From assembly GCA_031002005.1 (NCBI GenBank), contig CM061921.1, positions 144,803,283 through 144,867,282 of the forward strand: a stretch of 64,000 nucleotides of DNA, in the 5' to 3' direction. Shown here piece after piece: positions 35,357-46,695 of this stretch. The notes beneath the pieces were generated by a model. It was not told where the DNA came from, searched no databases, and saw only the letters and a list, made by a program, of their open reading frames with translations. Source of the stretch: Vandiemenella viatica (taxonomy: Eukaryota > Arthropoda > Insecta > Orthoptera > Morabidae). The position numbers and the translations under genes were made by a program. Every line of letters begins with the position of its first letter. Position 1 is the stretch's first letter.

Positions 35357-35822
35357 GTAATGTAAATATTTTGCAGTTATATTGAATGTGTAATGATATT
35401 CTGTGAGTATAAACACTACTAGAAAGTTAATTTAAGCCAGTTACCAATGATGTAATTTGTGGTGAAAAATTATTAAAGTCTTTACCGTTAATTGATGATG
35501 CTTGTTGGAAATGAAAGATCATTGGGAAGCTCCACAATGATCAAAATTACTGGATAGAAACTGAAGACAGATCAGTGGCACCGAATCTCATGACCGTGTG
35601 TGAGGTCTATATGCAGTGACTTGCACGAAAACAGTAAGTGTGAATGACACTGCACTCGCATGTAGAAAGGCTGAATGTGATGCACTAACACGGGTTTGGC
35701 AAACCTGCTGTACACGAGCTGGAAACTAGAACTACTAGTTTCCCACACCATAAAATCCTTGCATGCTTCAACAACCACCCCAGGGTGTGACATTCAAATG
35801 TTGTGTTGGAGGACAAGGAACT

Positions 35823-35856
35823 TTGGTTTCAGTGCCCGAACTGCGAGGATGGTACA
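35823..35856 (+). repeat. 34-bp direct repeat, copy 2
   Basis: Same sequence as 34958-34991 with one base changed. Confidence 0.7.
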
Positions 35857-36616
35857 AACCTCTATGAAAACAACCCTGTTAACCACCACAGGGCAGAAAA
35901 CATCATGAAATAGCAACAACTCAAATTACTTAATAACAACCAACTCATCAGTTCACAGTTGTCTTTTCACTTATACACACTCAGGCACTTCACTCTCCAT
36001 GCCTATTATTCGTTGATGCCTGTCACGTGGTGGCTTGCCCCCGCACACCACTATTTCTCATTCTTTGTCTGACAATGTTTTCAATCTCTCTCTGGAAACG
36101 TGGAAACTTTCACAGTTTCTGGAGGCCCCAGAAGAATGCAGTGCCCAACAGCAGCTATCATTCACCTTCCCCCTTCTTAAACTGGTGACAGATCCTGAGG
36201 TATTCATCATTTGTTGATTTTTCCTTATATTAGTGGTTTGTTAAACCTTTAGCGCATAATGTTAATAGTGTTAATGCATTACAGAATTGTCAATAACTGT
36301 GAATCATTTCCTTCAAACCGCTAGTGTGAACCAACGATTTGAATAAAGCTCATATTTTGTTTGGTTACAGATTTTATAGAACATTATAGAACCGTAATAC
36401 AAAACTATCGGCACATTCTTTATGCACGGTGACACGGTCCTTGGTACGGCTTTCATAGCAGTGGCTTCTGAGAAGGTCTAACCAATATCCGAGAATCAAA
36501 GAGGTCTCAGTTTTTAACATTTTCTGTTACAGAACATATGATAAATTTAATGACAACAAAGAAAATGTATGGCCACGAGGGAAAAATAAAAAAAACTACT
36601 AGGCATAGCAACAGCA

Positions 36617-37043
36617 GTGATGAAAGTGAGGGTGTATAAAATATGTTCAAAGATATTTCTTAATTTTAATGTAGAATATTATTTTTGTAAATTTAAAGAC
36701 CTGGACATAAAAAGTATTCTTAATTTTGACTCTATCTTCAATAATTATTTTTTCATTTACCGAGTCTCCAGAATTTTGTACCAAATCTACAGAAATTTTA
36801 GCGGTCATCTACAGATATTCAAAGCCAAGTGGCTGGCAGCACTGCCTTTTCAGAACCCCTACTGGTACAACCATTATGACCATCGAGAGAGAGTCCACAC
36901 AAATGGTTACATCTCATCCAAAGAGTGACTTCCTGTGTTATCTGCATATTTATTTATATAAAAATGGAGCGTCCCGACACAGACTGCTACAACACCTATT
37001 TTTTCATTGGATGAATATTACTTCAAATTCTCTCATTATTTGA
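36617..37043 (+). other. Unrecognised overlapping open frames
   Basis: One frame reads '..PEFCTKSTEILAVIYRY' then 'SKPSGWQHCLFRTPTGTT', the other a different reading of the same bases. Composition looks more protein-like than the surrounding AT-rich DNA, but no family is recognised. It may be a decayed transposon segment. Confidence 0.2.
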
Positions 37044-37705
37044 GACAAATTGTTCAGCAACTCCCTTTATATAACTTTATCAGTATTTCGTTACTAATAG
37101 ATTATCAAACGGCGAATGATGTTTGCAAAAAAAATGAATATAGTTTGTAAATTGGCAGCAGGAATTCTAACTTTTAGGATATTTGGCTCCCCCTTCCCCG
37201 TATAGCTCTGTCATGTTATTTATCATATTCTGAGGGTACTATGCCTTCCTGTAAGTAAATTATTCATAAAGAAAAAAGATAATAATTTACATTTTCCATG
37301 GCTATATAAGCAAATTATAATAATCACTGCATACATAAGTAATCCAGTAGGTAAGTCATTGTTCATCTACATGAATGGTTGACACATTGTAATTAATTAG
37401 AAACTGAAATTTTGTCTGAAATGTAAATTTTCACCAACATTGTAAATGCTATTGAGAAAGTATTCCTTCTGAATTGAATCAAACTCTAAAAGTCCTATAT
37501 TTTCTTGTTTCTCTCTAGTGGAGTGTTAAACTGTTTGGTTTCCCTATGCAGTAGGCTTCTCTGACTATGAGGACTATGTGGTTGAGATAAATGAAAGTCT
37601 AATATTGTGAGAGTGGACCACTCTGCTTGTTCAGAGTGCATACAATATTATATATACTGTTAGGAAACAATAGGCGCTTAGTAGCAGGACAAATCAAACA
37701 TTTTG

Positions 37706-37943
37706 ACCAAGCATGGTGGCTGAGCGATAACGCTCTGGCTTCACATTTGGGAGAACGTGGGTTCACATCTCCCATCCTCATTTGGCCATCCAGAGTTGGG
37801 TTTTCCATGGTTTCCCCAAATCATGCCAGGCAAATGCTGGGATGTGTCCATCAAAAGGCTATGTCAAAATTCCTTCCTGTTCCTTGCTCAATACTTACCC
37901 ACCTCTAATGACCTTGTGTTGATGAGGAGTAAAGCCATAAGGG
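37706..37943 (+). mobile_element. SINE, tRNA-derived, full length
   Basis: CCAAGCATGGTGGCTGAGCG head, 'ataacgctctggcttc', GTGGGTTCACATC B box, CCATCCAGAGTTGGG, TTTTCCATGGTTTCCCC, 'tctaatgaccttgtgttga', TAAAGCC end, then a G-run at 37940-37948. Confidence 0.85.
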
Positions 37944-38224
37944 GGGGGGAGGGAGAACAAATATTTGGATACGAGAATAAACACTGGCCACCACAGTAGA
38001 ATGCAGGATGGCATCGAAACATAAATAGACACAATGAGTATTGAAATTTTCAGGCTTAGGTATTTTATTGACAATAGAATGAGATAGCCACATGTTGGAA
38101 GTTGAAGGCCAACTGAGGCCTCAGAGACCTTTGGCTGGTGCCCTTTTAGTCATTATCATAGACACACACTAGGCAATGGTGGAATGTACATCTTATTAAA
38201 TAAAGGTTTCTTCGAAGAAAAGCT

Positions 38225-38782
38225 GTGAAAAGCGCGGTTCTCAAACCAACATGTTTTTTCTGCTATGTCGATGACACATTTGTCGTGTGGCCCCATGGCA
38301 TCAAGGTTTTAAATGAGTGTTTAGAACATCTCAATGGAATTCATCCCAGCATAAAGTTCACAATGGAACTGGAAAAGGACGGCAGCCTATCTTTCCTCGA
38401 CATTCTAATTGAAATAAAGCCAGACGGAACGCTAAGACATAGCGTATACAGAAAAGCAACCCACATGGACCAATATTTGGGAGCCACAAGTTTTCACCAT
38501 CCTGTACAACGTCAAACTGTTCTAAATACGCTCGTACACAGGACTAGGGCAATTTCTGACAAAGAAAGCCTACCACAGGAACTGGAACATCTAAGAACTG
38601 TCTTCAGGCGGAATGGTTACACCAAAAGGCAGATAAGAAGAGCAATTGACCGCAACCTGGGGAAAAATCCAGTCCAACAGGAAGAAACACCTGTGGCCAC
38701 TGCTTTTCTGCCTTTTGCCGGAAACACCTCGGGGAAAATTGGCAGAATTCTCACACGGCATGGAATTAAATGTTTTTACTGA
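38225..38782 (+). pseudogene. Penelope reverse transcriptase, C-terminal half
   Basis: A 185-residue open frame. 'CYVDDTFVVWPHG' (YVDD at 38264-38275) is RT motif C. It is followed by 'HPSIKFTMELEKDGSLSFLD', the Penelope FTxExE..LxFLD block, and 'GTLRHSVYRKATHMDQYL', the thumb region. 'LRTVFRRNGYTKRQI' is a further Penelope signature. The frame stops at 38782; 5' motifs A and B are missing. The enzyme would copy element RNA into DNA at the target. Confidence 0.85.
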
Positions 38783-39090
38783 CCACCTGCTAAAATTCGG
38801 GACTACCTCCGCTCAGTTAAGGACAATCTTGGCCTCAGAGTTCCTACGAGTGTGGAAAGTGCTACATTGGTCAAACCATCCGCACTGTACAAAACCGGTA
38901 TGAAGAACACAAACGCTATCTTCGCCTGGGACAGTATAGCAAGTCAATGATAGCCGAGCATGTGTACAACCATGTCCACAGGGTTGACTTCAACAGCGTT
39001 ATGATATTGGCTAGGACCTCATAGTTTTGGGAGTCCATAGTCAAAGAAGCGATTGAAATTCGATTGGCTGGTACCTACAACTGAGATAGT
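38783..39090 (+). pseudogene. Penelope GIY-YIG endonuclease, frameshifted
   Basis: In the frame with 'CGKCYIGQTIRTVQNR' then 'YEEHKRYLRLGQYSKS' the second half of a GIY-YIG domain is clear: YIG, the Arg of the R block, the E-H region and 'AEHVYNH'. An in-frame stop precedes 'FWESIVKEAIEIRL', and the GVY half is lost by a small deletion near 38830. Confidence 0.75.
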
Positions 39091-39345
39091 GGGCTATGTC
39101 TTAGAGAGGCACGGAAACCAGCCTTGGCAACTCTACACAGAGAGCATGGCACGAATGTTCAGCCACTGCTACAAACGGCCCAATATTAACTTCCTTGGCC
39201 CACAACGAACAACTGTAGCCCCGCCCACTCACTGCCAGCCAGCGGGCGCGGGCGTCAGAGAGAGCCGTTGGCCTATATTAGGAGGTGTGGCACCTGGGCT
39301 GTCTCAGTATCTGACAGTCAGCCAACCTGTGCAGATGTCTCAACA

Positions 39346-39384
39346 CATGATGAAGACGACAGAGCTAGTCGTCAAAATATCATG
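39346..39384 (+). ncRNA. Hammerhead-ribozyme-like motif in Penelope tail
   Basis: ATGATGA (39347-39353; core expected CTGATGA), one extra A, GACGAC (39355-39360), loop AGAGCTA, GTCGTC (39368-39373, perfect pairing), then AAAA (expected GAAA) and TATCATG. Hammerheads are known in Penelope pseudo-LTRs. Two core changes suggest the copy is inactive. Confidence 0.45.
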
Positions 39385-39779
39385 TTTTCAAAACTCTATC
39401 CGGCGGTACACCCGTGAAGACTTCATTTCAAGCATACGCCAGGAAAGTCTCCGTTCTTACACAATATACCATATTTCAGTTTAAAACCTTATTCATATAG
39501 AAGGGATTGGGCCATTTTGTAACGGAGGTGTGCACACACTGAATTTTACTTCATGACTGGGTAGGCGTTGGGGGACAGTGTGGGGGTGGTAGAGGTGCTA
39601 TGAAAAGTAAACTATTGATATATCCTAGAAAGAAACAAAAAACTAAGAAATTATATGTACAGATCACAGGTGATAGTAAAATGAGCAGTAGATATAAATG
39701 AATATAAAATTTAAATTGTATTAAAGCAAACAATAAATAAAATGAAAGAATTTTATTAAAATAATTATGAAATAAAGCA

Positions 39780-40650
39780 AAATAAAGTAAGTGGTGGGTT
39801 AAATGGTAGGGTTTTATTGGTGATTAAAGCCAGGGGTATGTCTGGTATTTGGGATATTTTGGTATGCAAGTTGCTATCTCTGATGTTCTAATGCGGTGGT
39901 GGTTTTGAAGAAAACTCTGATTGCTCTCACAGTGAAGCAGTCATTGATGCTGTTCGAATCGTGGTAATTGGCATGTTCAGGTTCTGTAAAGTGTAAGTTA
40001 TGGGTGTGAACTGTTTATCCTTGGCCATTTATTCTGTCTGAGAGTTGCTGTGTAGTGAGACCTATGTAGGAACTAGTGCCGTGGCAGCATATTAGTTGTT
40101 TTATGACATGTGTTGTGCATCATATAGCATGTACAATGATGAGGAAGGTTTCCCCTGTGGTAGGGTTCAAATATGTTGTGAGTTGATGCATGTTGCAGGT
40201 TTTACTGTGAGGTCTGTTGTATGGAAAATATCCAAAGATCCATATTGTGGCTTTGGAGAGTCTGGAGGAGAGTATTTGTGGACCAAGATTTTTTTAAAGA
40301 TTGTTTTGCCTGCTGAAACATCAGTGGGAGACAGTGGGTAGAAAGGAGTGAGATTTGATTGATGGACTCAAGACCGGGAGAGAACTGGGGACAAAGTCTG
40401 GGCTGTGATTAGTTTTTGGAGGTGCCAAGTGAAAGTAACTATGTGGAGGATGGGTGATCGCAGGAGAACTTTGTTAATGTATGAGATCCAAGGTGTAACA
40501 GTAGGAAATAAGGGCTTGGGATAGATTTTGGAAGTAGTGTGAAAGGGAATCAGCATCAGAACAGATGTGTTTGCCATGGCTGGCAAGGCTGTAAGGGAGG
40601 GAACAGTTGGTGTGGGATGGATAGCTGCTGTCGAAATACAGATATTGTGC
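39780..40650 (-). mobile_element. Penelope-like element (family 1), minus, truncated
   Basis: The minus strand matches the endonuclease/linker of the + copy that starts directly after it. Shared blocks include 'catgttgcaggttttact' and 'gacaaagtctgggctgtg'-type sequence. It is joined head to head with the copy at 40655-43740. Confidence 0.6.
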
Positions 40651-41082
40651 TCCAGCAATATACTCATATGGCAAATCAATATTCCACCCAACTTACTTTC
40701 CTCCACAAAATCCTCTGCCTTTCTTCCCCACACCCCATTCATCCCATCACCCCGTTCATCACACGCAGCATATCTTGTCGCAGTGCAGACACTTGCTGGT
40801 CCAACATTCACAAAAACACCTGTGCAAGCTACCAGTATTGTTAGGGGCTTTTTGGATCTAGGTCTGTCCCTCCCCTATCTACCCTCCACTCCCTCAGACC
40901 ACACATCAACTCCATTCCTAGTTGTCAAAACTTGATGCCTGGCTCAGCTTCTCAATCTCCACCACCCAAGTCCTCTTCCACATACCCCGATCCCCTGCCT
41001 CTCCTTTAGTTAAACCCCAACAGTCTGCGATTAACCTTTCCTCCAATCCCTTGACAGAACTGCAACAATTAATCCTACCCAA

Positions 41083-41274
41083 GTGACTCACCTTTTCTCA
41101 AACCTCAGCAGCATGGAAACTCGAGCCATGAGAGAACTGTCCAGAAACTGCATCATTGTCATCCTTCCTGCTGACAAGAGCTCACCTACTGTAGTGATGG
41201 ACTCCAGTTACTATGTGGGTGAGGTCCTGAGGCAGCTGTCTGACACCGACAACTACTCTCCACACACTACATAA
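41083..41274 (+). pseudogene. Penelope RT N-terminal fragment
   Basis: A 63-residue frame with 'RNCIIVILPADKSSPTVVMD'. In Penelope RTs this ILPADKGxxTVVMD block precedes the fingers. The frame ends at the C-run at 41277. Confidence 0.7.
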
Positions 41275-41656
41275 CCCCCCCCCCCCCCCAGCTCCCTATA
41301 CCAGGAAATAAAAACACTCCTTGATCTACAGGGCCCCTTACAAGGCCATACTCCTCAGTCCATCTTCCTCCTAACTCCTCAGAATCCTTATACACCCACC
41401 CTGTACCTTCTTTCCAAGATCCAAAAGGTTGGCAATCTGGAGTGACTTGTATCTATGGCTAATGGGTCACCCACCGAATGGATTTCATCCTTCTTTTGAG
41501 CAGAATCTTTCCTCCTATCTCAAAGACACCCCACACTTTCTTGAGCATCTGTCCACAGTCCACACTTCTATACCTCCAGATTCCTTCCTTTCCTTATCTC
41601 CATTGATGTAACTTCCCTCTGTACAAACATTCCCAACAGTCAGGGCCTCAGTGCCT

Positions 41657-42148
41657 GACTGAGCGTGGCGGGTGAGCGGTAATGCTCTGGCCCCGCATTC
41701 GGGTGGATGCGGGTTCCAATCCCCATCTGGGCATCCAGATTTGGTTTATCCATGGTTTCCCCAAATCACTCTAGGTGAATGCCAGGATGCTTTCCTTTAG
41801 AAGGCCATGGTCGAATTCCTTCTTGTTCCTAGCCCCCACCGAGCGTGGTGGTGTAACGGATAGCGTTCTGGCCTCGCATTCGGGAGGACGGCGGTTCGAA
41901 TCCCCGTCCGGGCATCCAGATTTGGGTTTTCCATGGTTTCCCCAAATCACTCCAGGTGAATGCCGGGATGCTTCCTTCAAAAGGCCATGGCCGAATTCCT
42001 TCCCATTCCTTGCCCCCATCCTTTCCCGTCTCTAAAGACCACGTTGTTAAAAAGGGACGTTAAACTGTTACAAAAAAAAAAAAAAAAAAAAAAAAAAATC
42101 CTAGCCCCCATCCTTTCCTGCCTCTTTTGACCTCAGCATTGACAAGGT
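41657..42148 (+). mobile_element. SINE (outer) split by a second SINE
   Basis: The outer copy runs 41657-41838 (GAGCGTGGCGGGTGAGCGG head, GCGGGTTCCAATCC B box) and resumes at 42111 (TCCTTTCCTGCC, 'gacctcagcattgac'). The break is caused by the inner SINE at 41839-42098, with a 12-bp duplication of TCCTAGCCCCCA. The outer SINE itself sits inside a Penelope copy. Confidence 0.9.
41839..42098 (+). mobile_element. Inner SINE, intact, with poly(A) and 12-bp target duplication
   Basis: The copy is 260 bp. A box TGGTGTAACGG at 41849-41859 and B box GGTTCGAATCC at 41893-41903 match the pol III consensus. The body is well preserved and ends in an A-run of about 27. The target duplication TCCTAGCCCCCA is exact at 41827-41838 and 42099-42110. 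It is the youngest SINE seen here. Retroposition by a LINE partner is implied by the poly(A) and the duplication. Confidence 0.95.
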
Positions 42149-42973
42149 GAATTCTCAGTATACATACTTCATTTCATCCTTGCCTCAACCATTTCTCTCC
42201 AAAAATTTTGTCTCCTTCAATTGTGAAACATTTTACCAGATCTATGGCACCACCATTGGCCTTCTCATGGCCCCATCCTGTGCCAACTTATTCCTTGGTG
42301 GTCTGGAGGAACATTTCCTGAACTAAACTCTCTTTAAACCCATTGTGTCATTCAGATACACAGATGATATGTTTATAATCTGGACCCACAATGAAAACCA
42401 ACTCTTAAAATTTCTCAGTTCCGTTAACAATAAACAAGTTGTCAGTTTCACCCAGACTTACTGATTTGCAGTAATATCAACATTTCCACAGTTGCCTTCC
42501 ATTCCACACCAAATGTTCGCTTCCTTACAGCCCTGCCATTGGTGGCAGACACATCAGTTCTGATGCTGAATCCCTCTCCTAGTACTCTCAAAACCTATTC
42601 CAAGCCCTTATTTCCTGTTGTTACCCCACAGATCTCATACATAAACAAATATATCATGCAATCACACACCCTCCACACATTTACTCTATCTTGGCCGCCC
42701 CCCCCCCCCAATCTAACCATAGCCCTGCCCACCCAGTTCTCTCCTGGTCTGGGGTCCATCAATCAAGTCTTGTGACAGCGACATTACTTCCTTGGTTCCT
42801 TTCCAGAAATACATATCCTTCTACCCAAAATTCTACTCACTGTTTACTGCACATGTTTTATCAGACCACCAAATTTTAAAAACATCTTGGTCCACAAATA
42901 CCCTTCTGCAGACTCTCCAAAGCCACAATATTGATCTTTTGCATTCAACAGACCTCACTGCAAAATCTGCAAC

Positions 42974-43252
42974 ATGCATCCTTGCAGTACAACATATTTC
43001 AACCCTACCAAAGAGGAAACCTCCATCATTGGACATGAAACATCTTCCACAAAGCACGTCATATTCCAACTAATCTGCCACCTCACTACACAGCAACTCT
43101 CAGTCAGAATGAATGGCCACAGACAAACATTCCACACCTGTAACTTATACCGTACAGTCGTGGAACATGCCAATTACCACAGTTCTAATAGCCTCGAAGA
43201 CTGCTTCACTGTGAGAGCAATCATAAATTTCCTTGAAACAACTACGGCATGA
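42974..43252 (+). pseudogene. Penelope GIY-YIG endonuclease fragment
   Basis: A 92-residue frame, 'HVIFQLICHLTTQQLSVR' then 'MNGHRQTFHTC'. Compared with the copy at 25598 it has lost the stretch containing the YIG motif by a small deletion. Confidence 0.65.
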
Positions 43253-43740
43253 GAACTTCAGAGATAGGTACCTGCATACCAAAATATCATGAATACAAGA
43301 CATCCTCCTGTCTTCAGTCACTGATAAAACCTTACAATTTATCCCATCACTTATTTTATTTTTCTTTATCTAGTGACTATTTTAGCAAAATTCTTTCATT
43401 GTATTTATAGTTTGATTTAATACAATGTACATTTTTATTACCCATGTGTATCTACTGATTATTTTACCAATGCCTGTGATATTTACATACATATATATCA
43501 TCATCTTAGTTTTTCCCCCCACAACATATCGATCGTTCACCTCACAGCAGTTCACCTCCACCACCCTCTCCTGTCCTGTCCCCATATGCATAGCCAGTCA
43601 AGAGGTAAACTTCAATGTGTGCAAACCTTTGTTACCAAATGGCCCAATCCCTTCTACATGAATAAGGTTTCAAACTGAAATATTGTGTTTGTCTTGTGTG
43701 TTGTGCACTTATTGCAGTCTTCAACTTTAGTGAGTGATGA

Positions 43741-45608
43741 CTTATTTTCCCTGTTCTTTTTTATTTATGTTGCCTGAAAGCAGTTTTCTTTTTCCTTAGT
43801 TTCATATCTTAATACTGAACATACACATTCAAAATGATTATTTTCAACAGTTTCAGTTGATAGGCAACCAACTAAGATTGCTATTATTTAGAAGGTGGTA
43901 TTTAGTGTTTCACAAATGTTTCCAGTGCTCACTAGAATTTCATTTTGTCTACTCTTTTCGAGATTTTATTACAAATTTTAGTGTAGGGATTGAAATACTC
44001 ATATTTTTATTAGCCTTGAAGTATTTTAATAAGATTATTTTCCAAATTCCAATTTGCAAAATTGAAGGAACAGTGATCCTACATTTTTTACCAGAGTTGA
44101 CTCCTTCATTAATCTGCTGTTATCATCAACAGATTTAGTATTACAATACTTGACTCTTTCATCATTTAAGAGCAATGAGAATAGGAAAGGCTCATGGGCT
44201 AAACCTTGCGTCACACTATATTTGCCATGTTTGCACTGCTTCCAGCTTTTTGAGTAAAATATTATTGCCAGTTTCATCAAAGCATTTGAGTGATCAAGAC
44301 ATTTTCAAGACACATGCTCTTTTATAATAAAGTGTTTGTAGCATTTCTGTGTAAAATAAAAAATAAAAAATAAAAATATTTTTACAGTTGATTTATTTTT
44401 TCTGAATGTATGCTGTATATCTAAAATCAAATTATTATTTTTGTAAAATGTCTTTCGTGAAACAGTTTCTCTGTTATTAGAAAACTGAGAGGTCTGACAC
44501 TGGATAGTAACTGGGCATGCTTTCAATTCTTACCCTACTTTAAACATGAATTTCACTACTGCTGTTTAAGTATACCTGTCATTAAACCACTGGGAAATGA
44601 ACTATTTTAGATGTGGGCAAAAGGATATTACTTTTTCACATTTAAAAAAAAAAAAAAAACTTGAATAATTATCTTGCCCAATGGGGAGTTAGTCTCTACC
44701 CCGCTAATATTTTTTAATACTTTCTCTTCATTCGTATGATGAATAAAAGTGGTTTCCTAATTATTATTGTTGAAATTAGCTTGAGCCGTGCTGTTAAAAT
44801 TACCAGAATTTTTCCTAATCAGTCAGCAATGTTTGAGAAGTTTGCATTAAATCATTGCTTATCTTTTTAGGAACAAATCTTAGTTTTTTTCTTTATCTTT
44901 ATTTGAGCATTGTTACTATCTTACTGCCTTTCCCCTACTTCTTTACAACTTTGCAGATTGATTTTATTTTATTTGTTGATGAGTATATATATGTGTAATT
45001 TTCAATCTAAGTATCTTTATCAATCTGTTTGCATTTTCTGAAATATTTTTAAAATTTTGAAGTCATTTGCTGTGTGTTTTAATTTTTTTATTGCGGTTAT
45101 TATTTCCTTTTTTCTGAGAAGGTATTCCATCATGTTCTATTATTTATTACTCTTTGCTTTCTTTTCCTGACTGGGAAGCATACTTCAAAATAGTACAGAA
45201 ATATTCTTGGAAATCTATCTTATTTCCACGAGTCTAGATGATCATATACTTGAAGGTTCATTGATTACAGAAATACTTGTGTTATTAATCTGTAGAACAG
45301 TAAAGCTATATTATTTTACTGTTGACTGTGTGCTAATTGTGGGGTCTGATTATGGTGTGAATATCTCACATTAAAATTCACTGCATCATGCAAGGGAACT
45401 ATTGTTATTTTGAGAAAATAAGGTTAGTAGTGATTTTTGTTGTATATGTAGATGCTTTTGTGATAAAACTTGAATAAGAATAGTGCTCAGCATATCAGTT
45501 CTCTATTTTGAATCTGTAGAAAAACCTAGAATAAAATTTCCTTAAGCAGTGGTAGATTTTGTAGTGTTTCTTCAAATACATTTATATACCCAGATCTGTA
45601 TACACAAA
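43741..45608. other. No gene recognised
   Basis: AT-rich with A-runs (44644-44660). The 93-residue frame at 43857-44138 is hydrophobic and unrecognised. Confidence 0.4.
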
Positions 45609-45822
45609 GACAAAGCCCAGTAATGCTCAGGCCCGGCATTTAGGAAGACGTGGGTTCAAATCTCCATCCGGCTATCCTGATTATGGTTTTCGAAGGTTTC
45701 CCGCAATACTCCAGGTGAATGCTTGAATGTTTCCTTTGAAAGACGATTGTTGAATTCCTTCCTGTTCCTTATCCGCAGTCCTCTCCTGCCTATTATGTCT
45801 TTGATGTCAACAAGACATAAAG
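45609..45822 (+). mobile_element. SINE, tRNA-derived
   Basis: 'aagcccagtaatgctcagg', GTGGGTTCAAATC B box, CCATCCGGCTATCCTGA, 'ggtttcccgcaatactcc', 'attatgtctttgatgtc' and an 'agacataaagc' end. The head is shortened. Confidence 0.75.
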
Positions 45823-46687
45823 CAATAAGGCATGTTTGCATAGAGAAGTAGGATTTTACTCTTGGGATTAGATGTTTGTGAAATATCAGTATTTTTCTCT
45901 TCCATACCTTTTAACTAAATTAATTACTTCAAAATCAATTTCATTTTCATATATTTTGCTCAAAACTGTTTGAAAAGTTAGTGATCTGCAGTCATGTAAT
46001 ATAGAAATATTAAACTGCTACATATTTAAGTTCAGACTTTTTCTTATTGTTAATGACTGCATGTTCTGATGAAATATTATAAAATGTGTACTTGCTTTTG
46101 AATTAGGTTATTTTGCTTCAACACTTACCTCCGTGTTTGATGCCTCATACTGTATTGACTTCACTTGACTTCACATTCATCACTCCATTAAACTGTTCCA
46201 TCTGGGGCAAAAATATGAGAATCACCACTTACACATCTTCACTTACAGTAACATCACTTTTTTTTAACAGTAGAAGCTTGTATTTTTGTTTGTTTCTAAT
46301 TGCTTGTTTCTTTAAACAGGTTGAAGTCACCTGTTAACTACACCAATTGGTGACCTTGTGAAATTTTCTGCTGCTGCTGGGGTGGCAGAGATTTCAGCTT
46401 CTGTTGTTTCTTCTCCTGTCGCTGCCATTTCCACTACTGCTGAAGTTTTGACATTTCAGTGTGGTGTCATTCTGTCTTTTCCGCAATGCTTGCGTTTTCA
46501 TGAAAGGAGGGTGGACGAGCAGGTATTGATACAGAATACCCTCTTTTTCTTGGCATTGCAAATGACCCCTAAATGTGGATATATTAGAAATGATCGGTGG
46601 TATGGGGATACAGAAGGCAATGGGAAGTGACTGCTTTAAATACTGAGCCATGTAATCCTTTCAACTTAGATGTAAAATAATGTATTC
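45823..46687. other. No gene recognised
   Basis: The 90-residue frame at 46358-46630 is Ala/Ser/Val-rich and unrecognised; the overlapping minus frame is equally long, so neither is favoured. Confidence 0.35.
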
Positions 46688-46695
46688 ATTTTGGG

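Larger units (their letters stand above)
35357..37705. other. CARNMT1 intron or downstream; mostly unrecognised
   Basis: It holds the second 34-bp repeat at 35823-35856. Overlapping frames at 36617-36928 and 36726-37043 are unrecognised. No SINE or Penelope motif is evident. Confidence 0.35.
38230..39490 (+). mobile_element. Penelope-like element (family 2), 5'-truncated
   Basis: It begins in the RT catalytic region and continues through a GIY-YIG domain to a tail with a hammerhead-like motif and TTTAAAACC. The 5' half of the RT is missing. The protein type differs from the copies at 40.6-43.7 kb: it has the 'YVDDTFVVWPHG' form seen in canonical Penelope. Confidence 0.8.
40655..43740 (+). 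mobile_element. Penelope-like element (family 1), near full length, dead
   Basis: The order is the N-terminal block 'MRELSRNCIIVILPADKS' (41130-41180, the xxLPADKG block at the Penelope RT start), RT motif C 'FRYTDDMFIIWTHNEN' (about 42350-42395), a GIY-YIG remnant at 42974-43252, an AT-rich 3'UTR and the tail motif near 43668-43690. C-runs occur at 41274-41289 and 42700-42709. A nested SINE pair interrupts it at 41657-42148. Many frameshifts are present. Confidence 0.75.

Noticed and set aside
41849..41915. Possible functional tRNA gene
   Set aside because: A and B boxes are present but no cloverleaf with acceptor stem can be formed and the unit continues into a SINE body with poly(A).
41771..42035. 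Frames on both strands over the SINE pair
   Set aside because: By-products of SINE sequence; the same peptides recur at every SINE copy.
46358..46651. Ala/Ser-rich frame and its antisense partner near 46.4 kb
   Set aside because: Both strands are open to similar length, no splice or start context, no known motif; not supported as the missing CARNMT1 exon.
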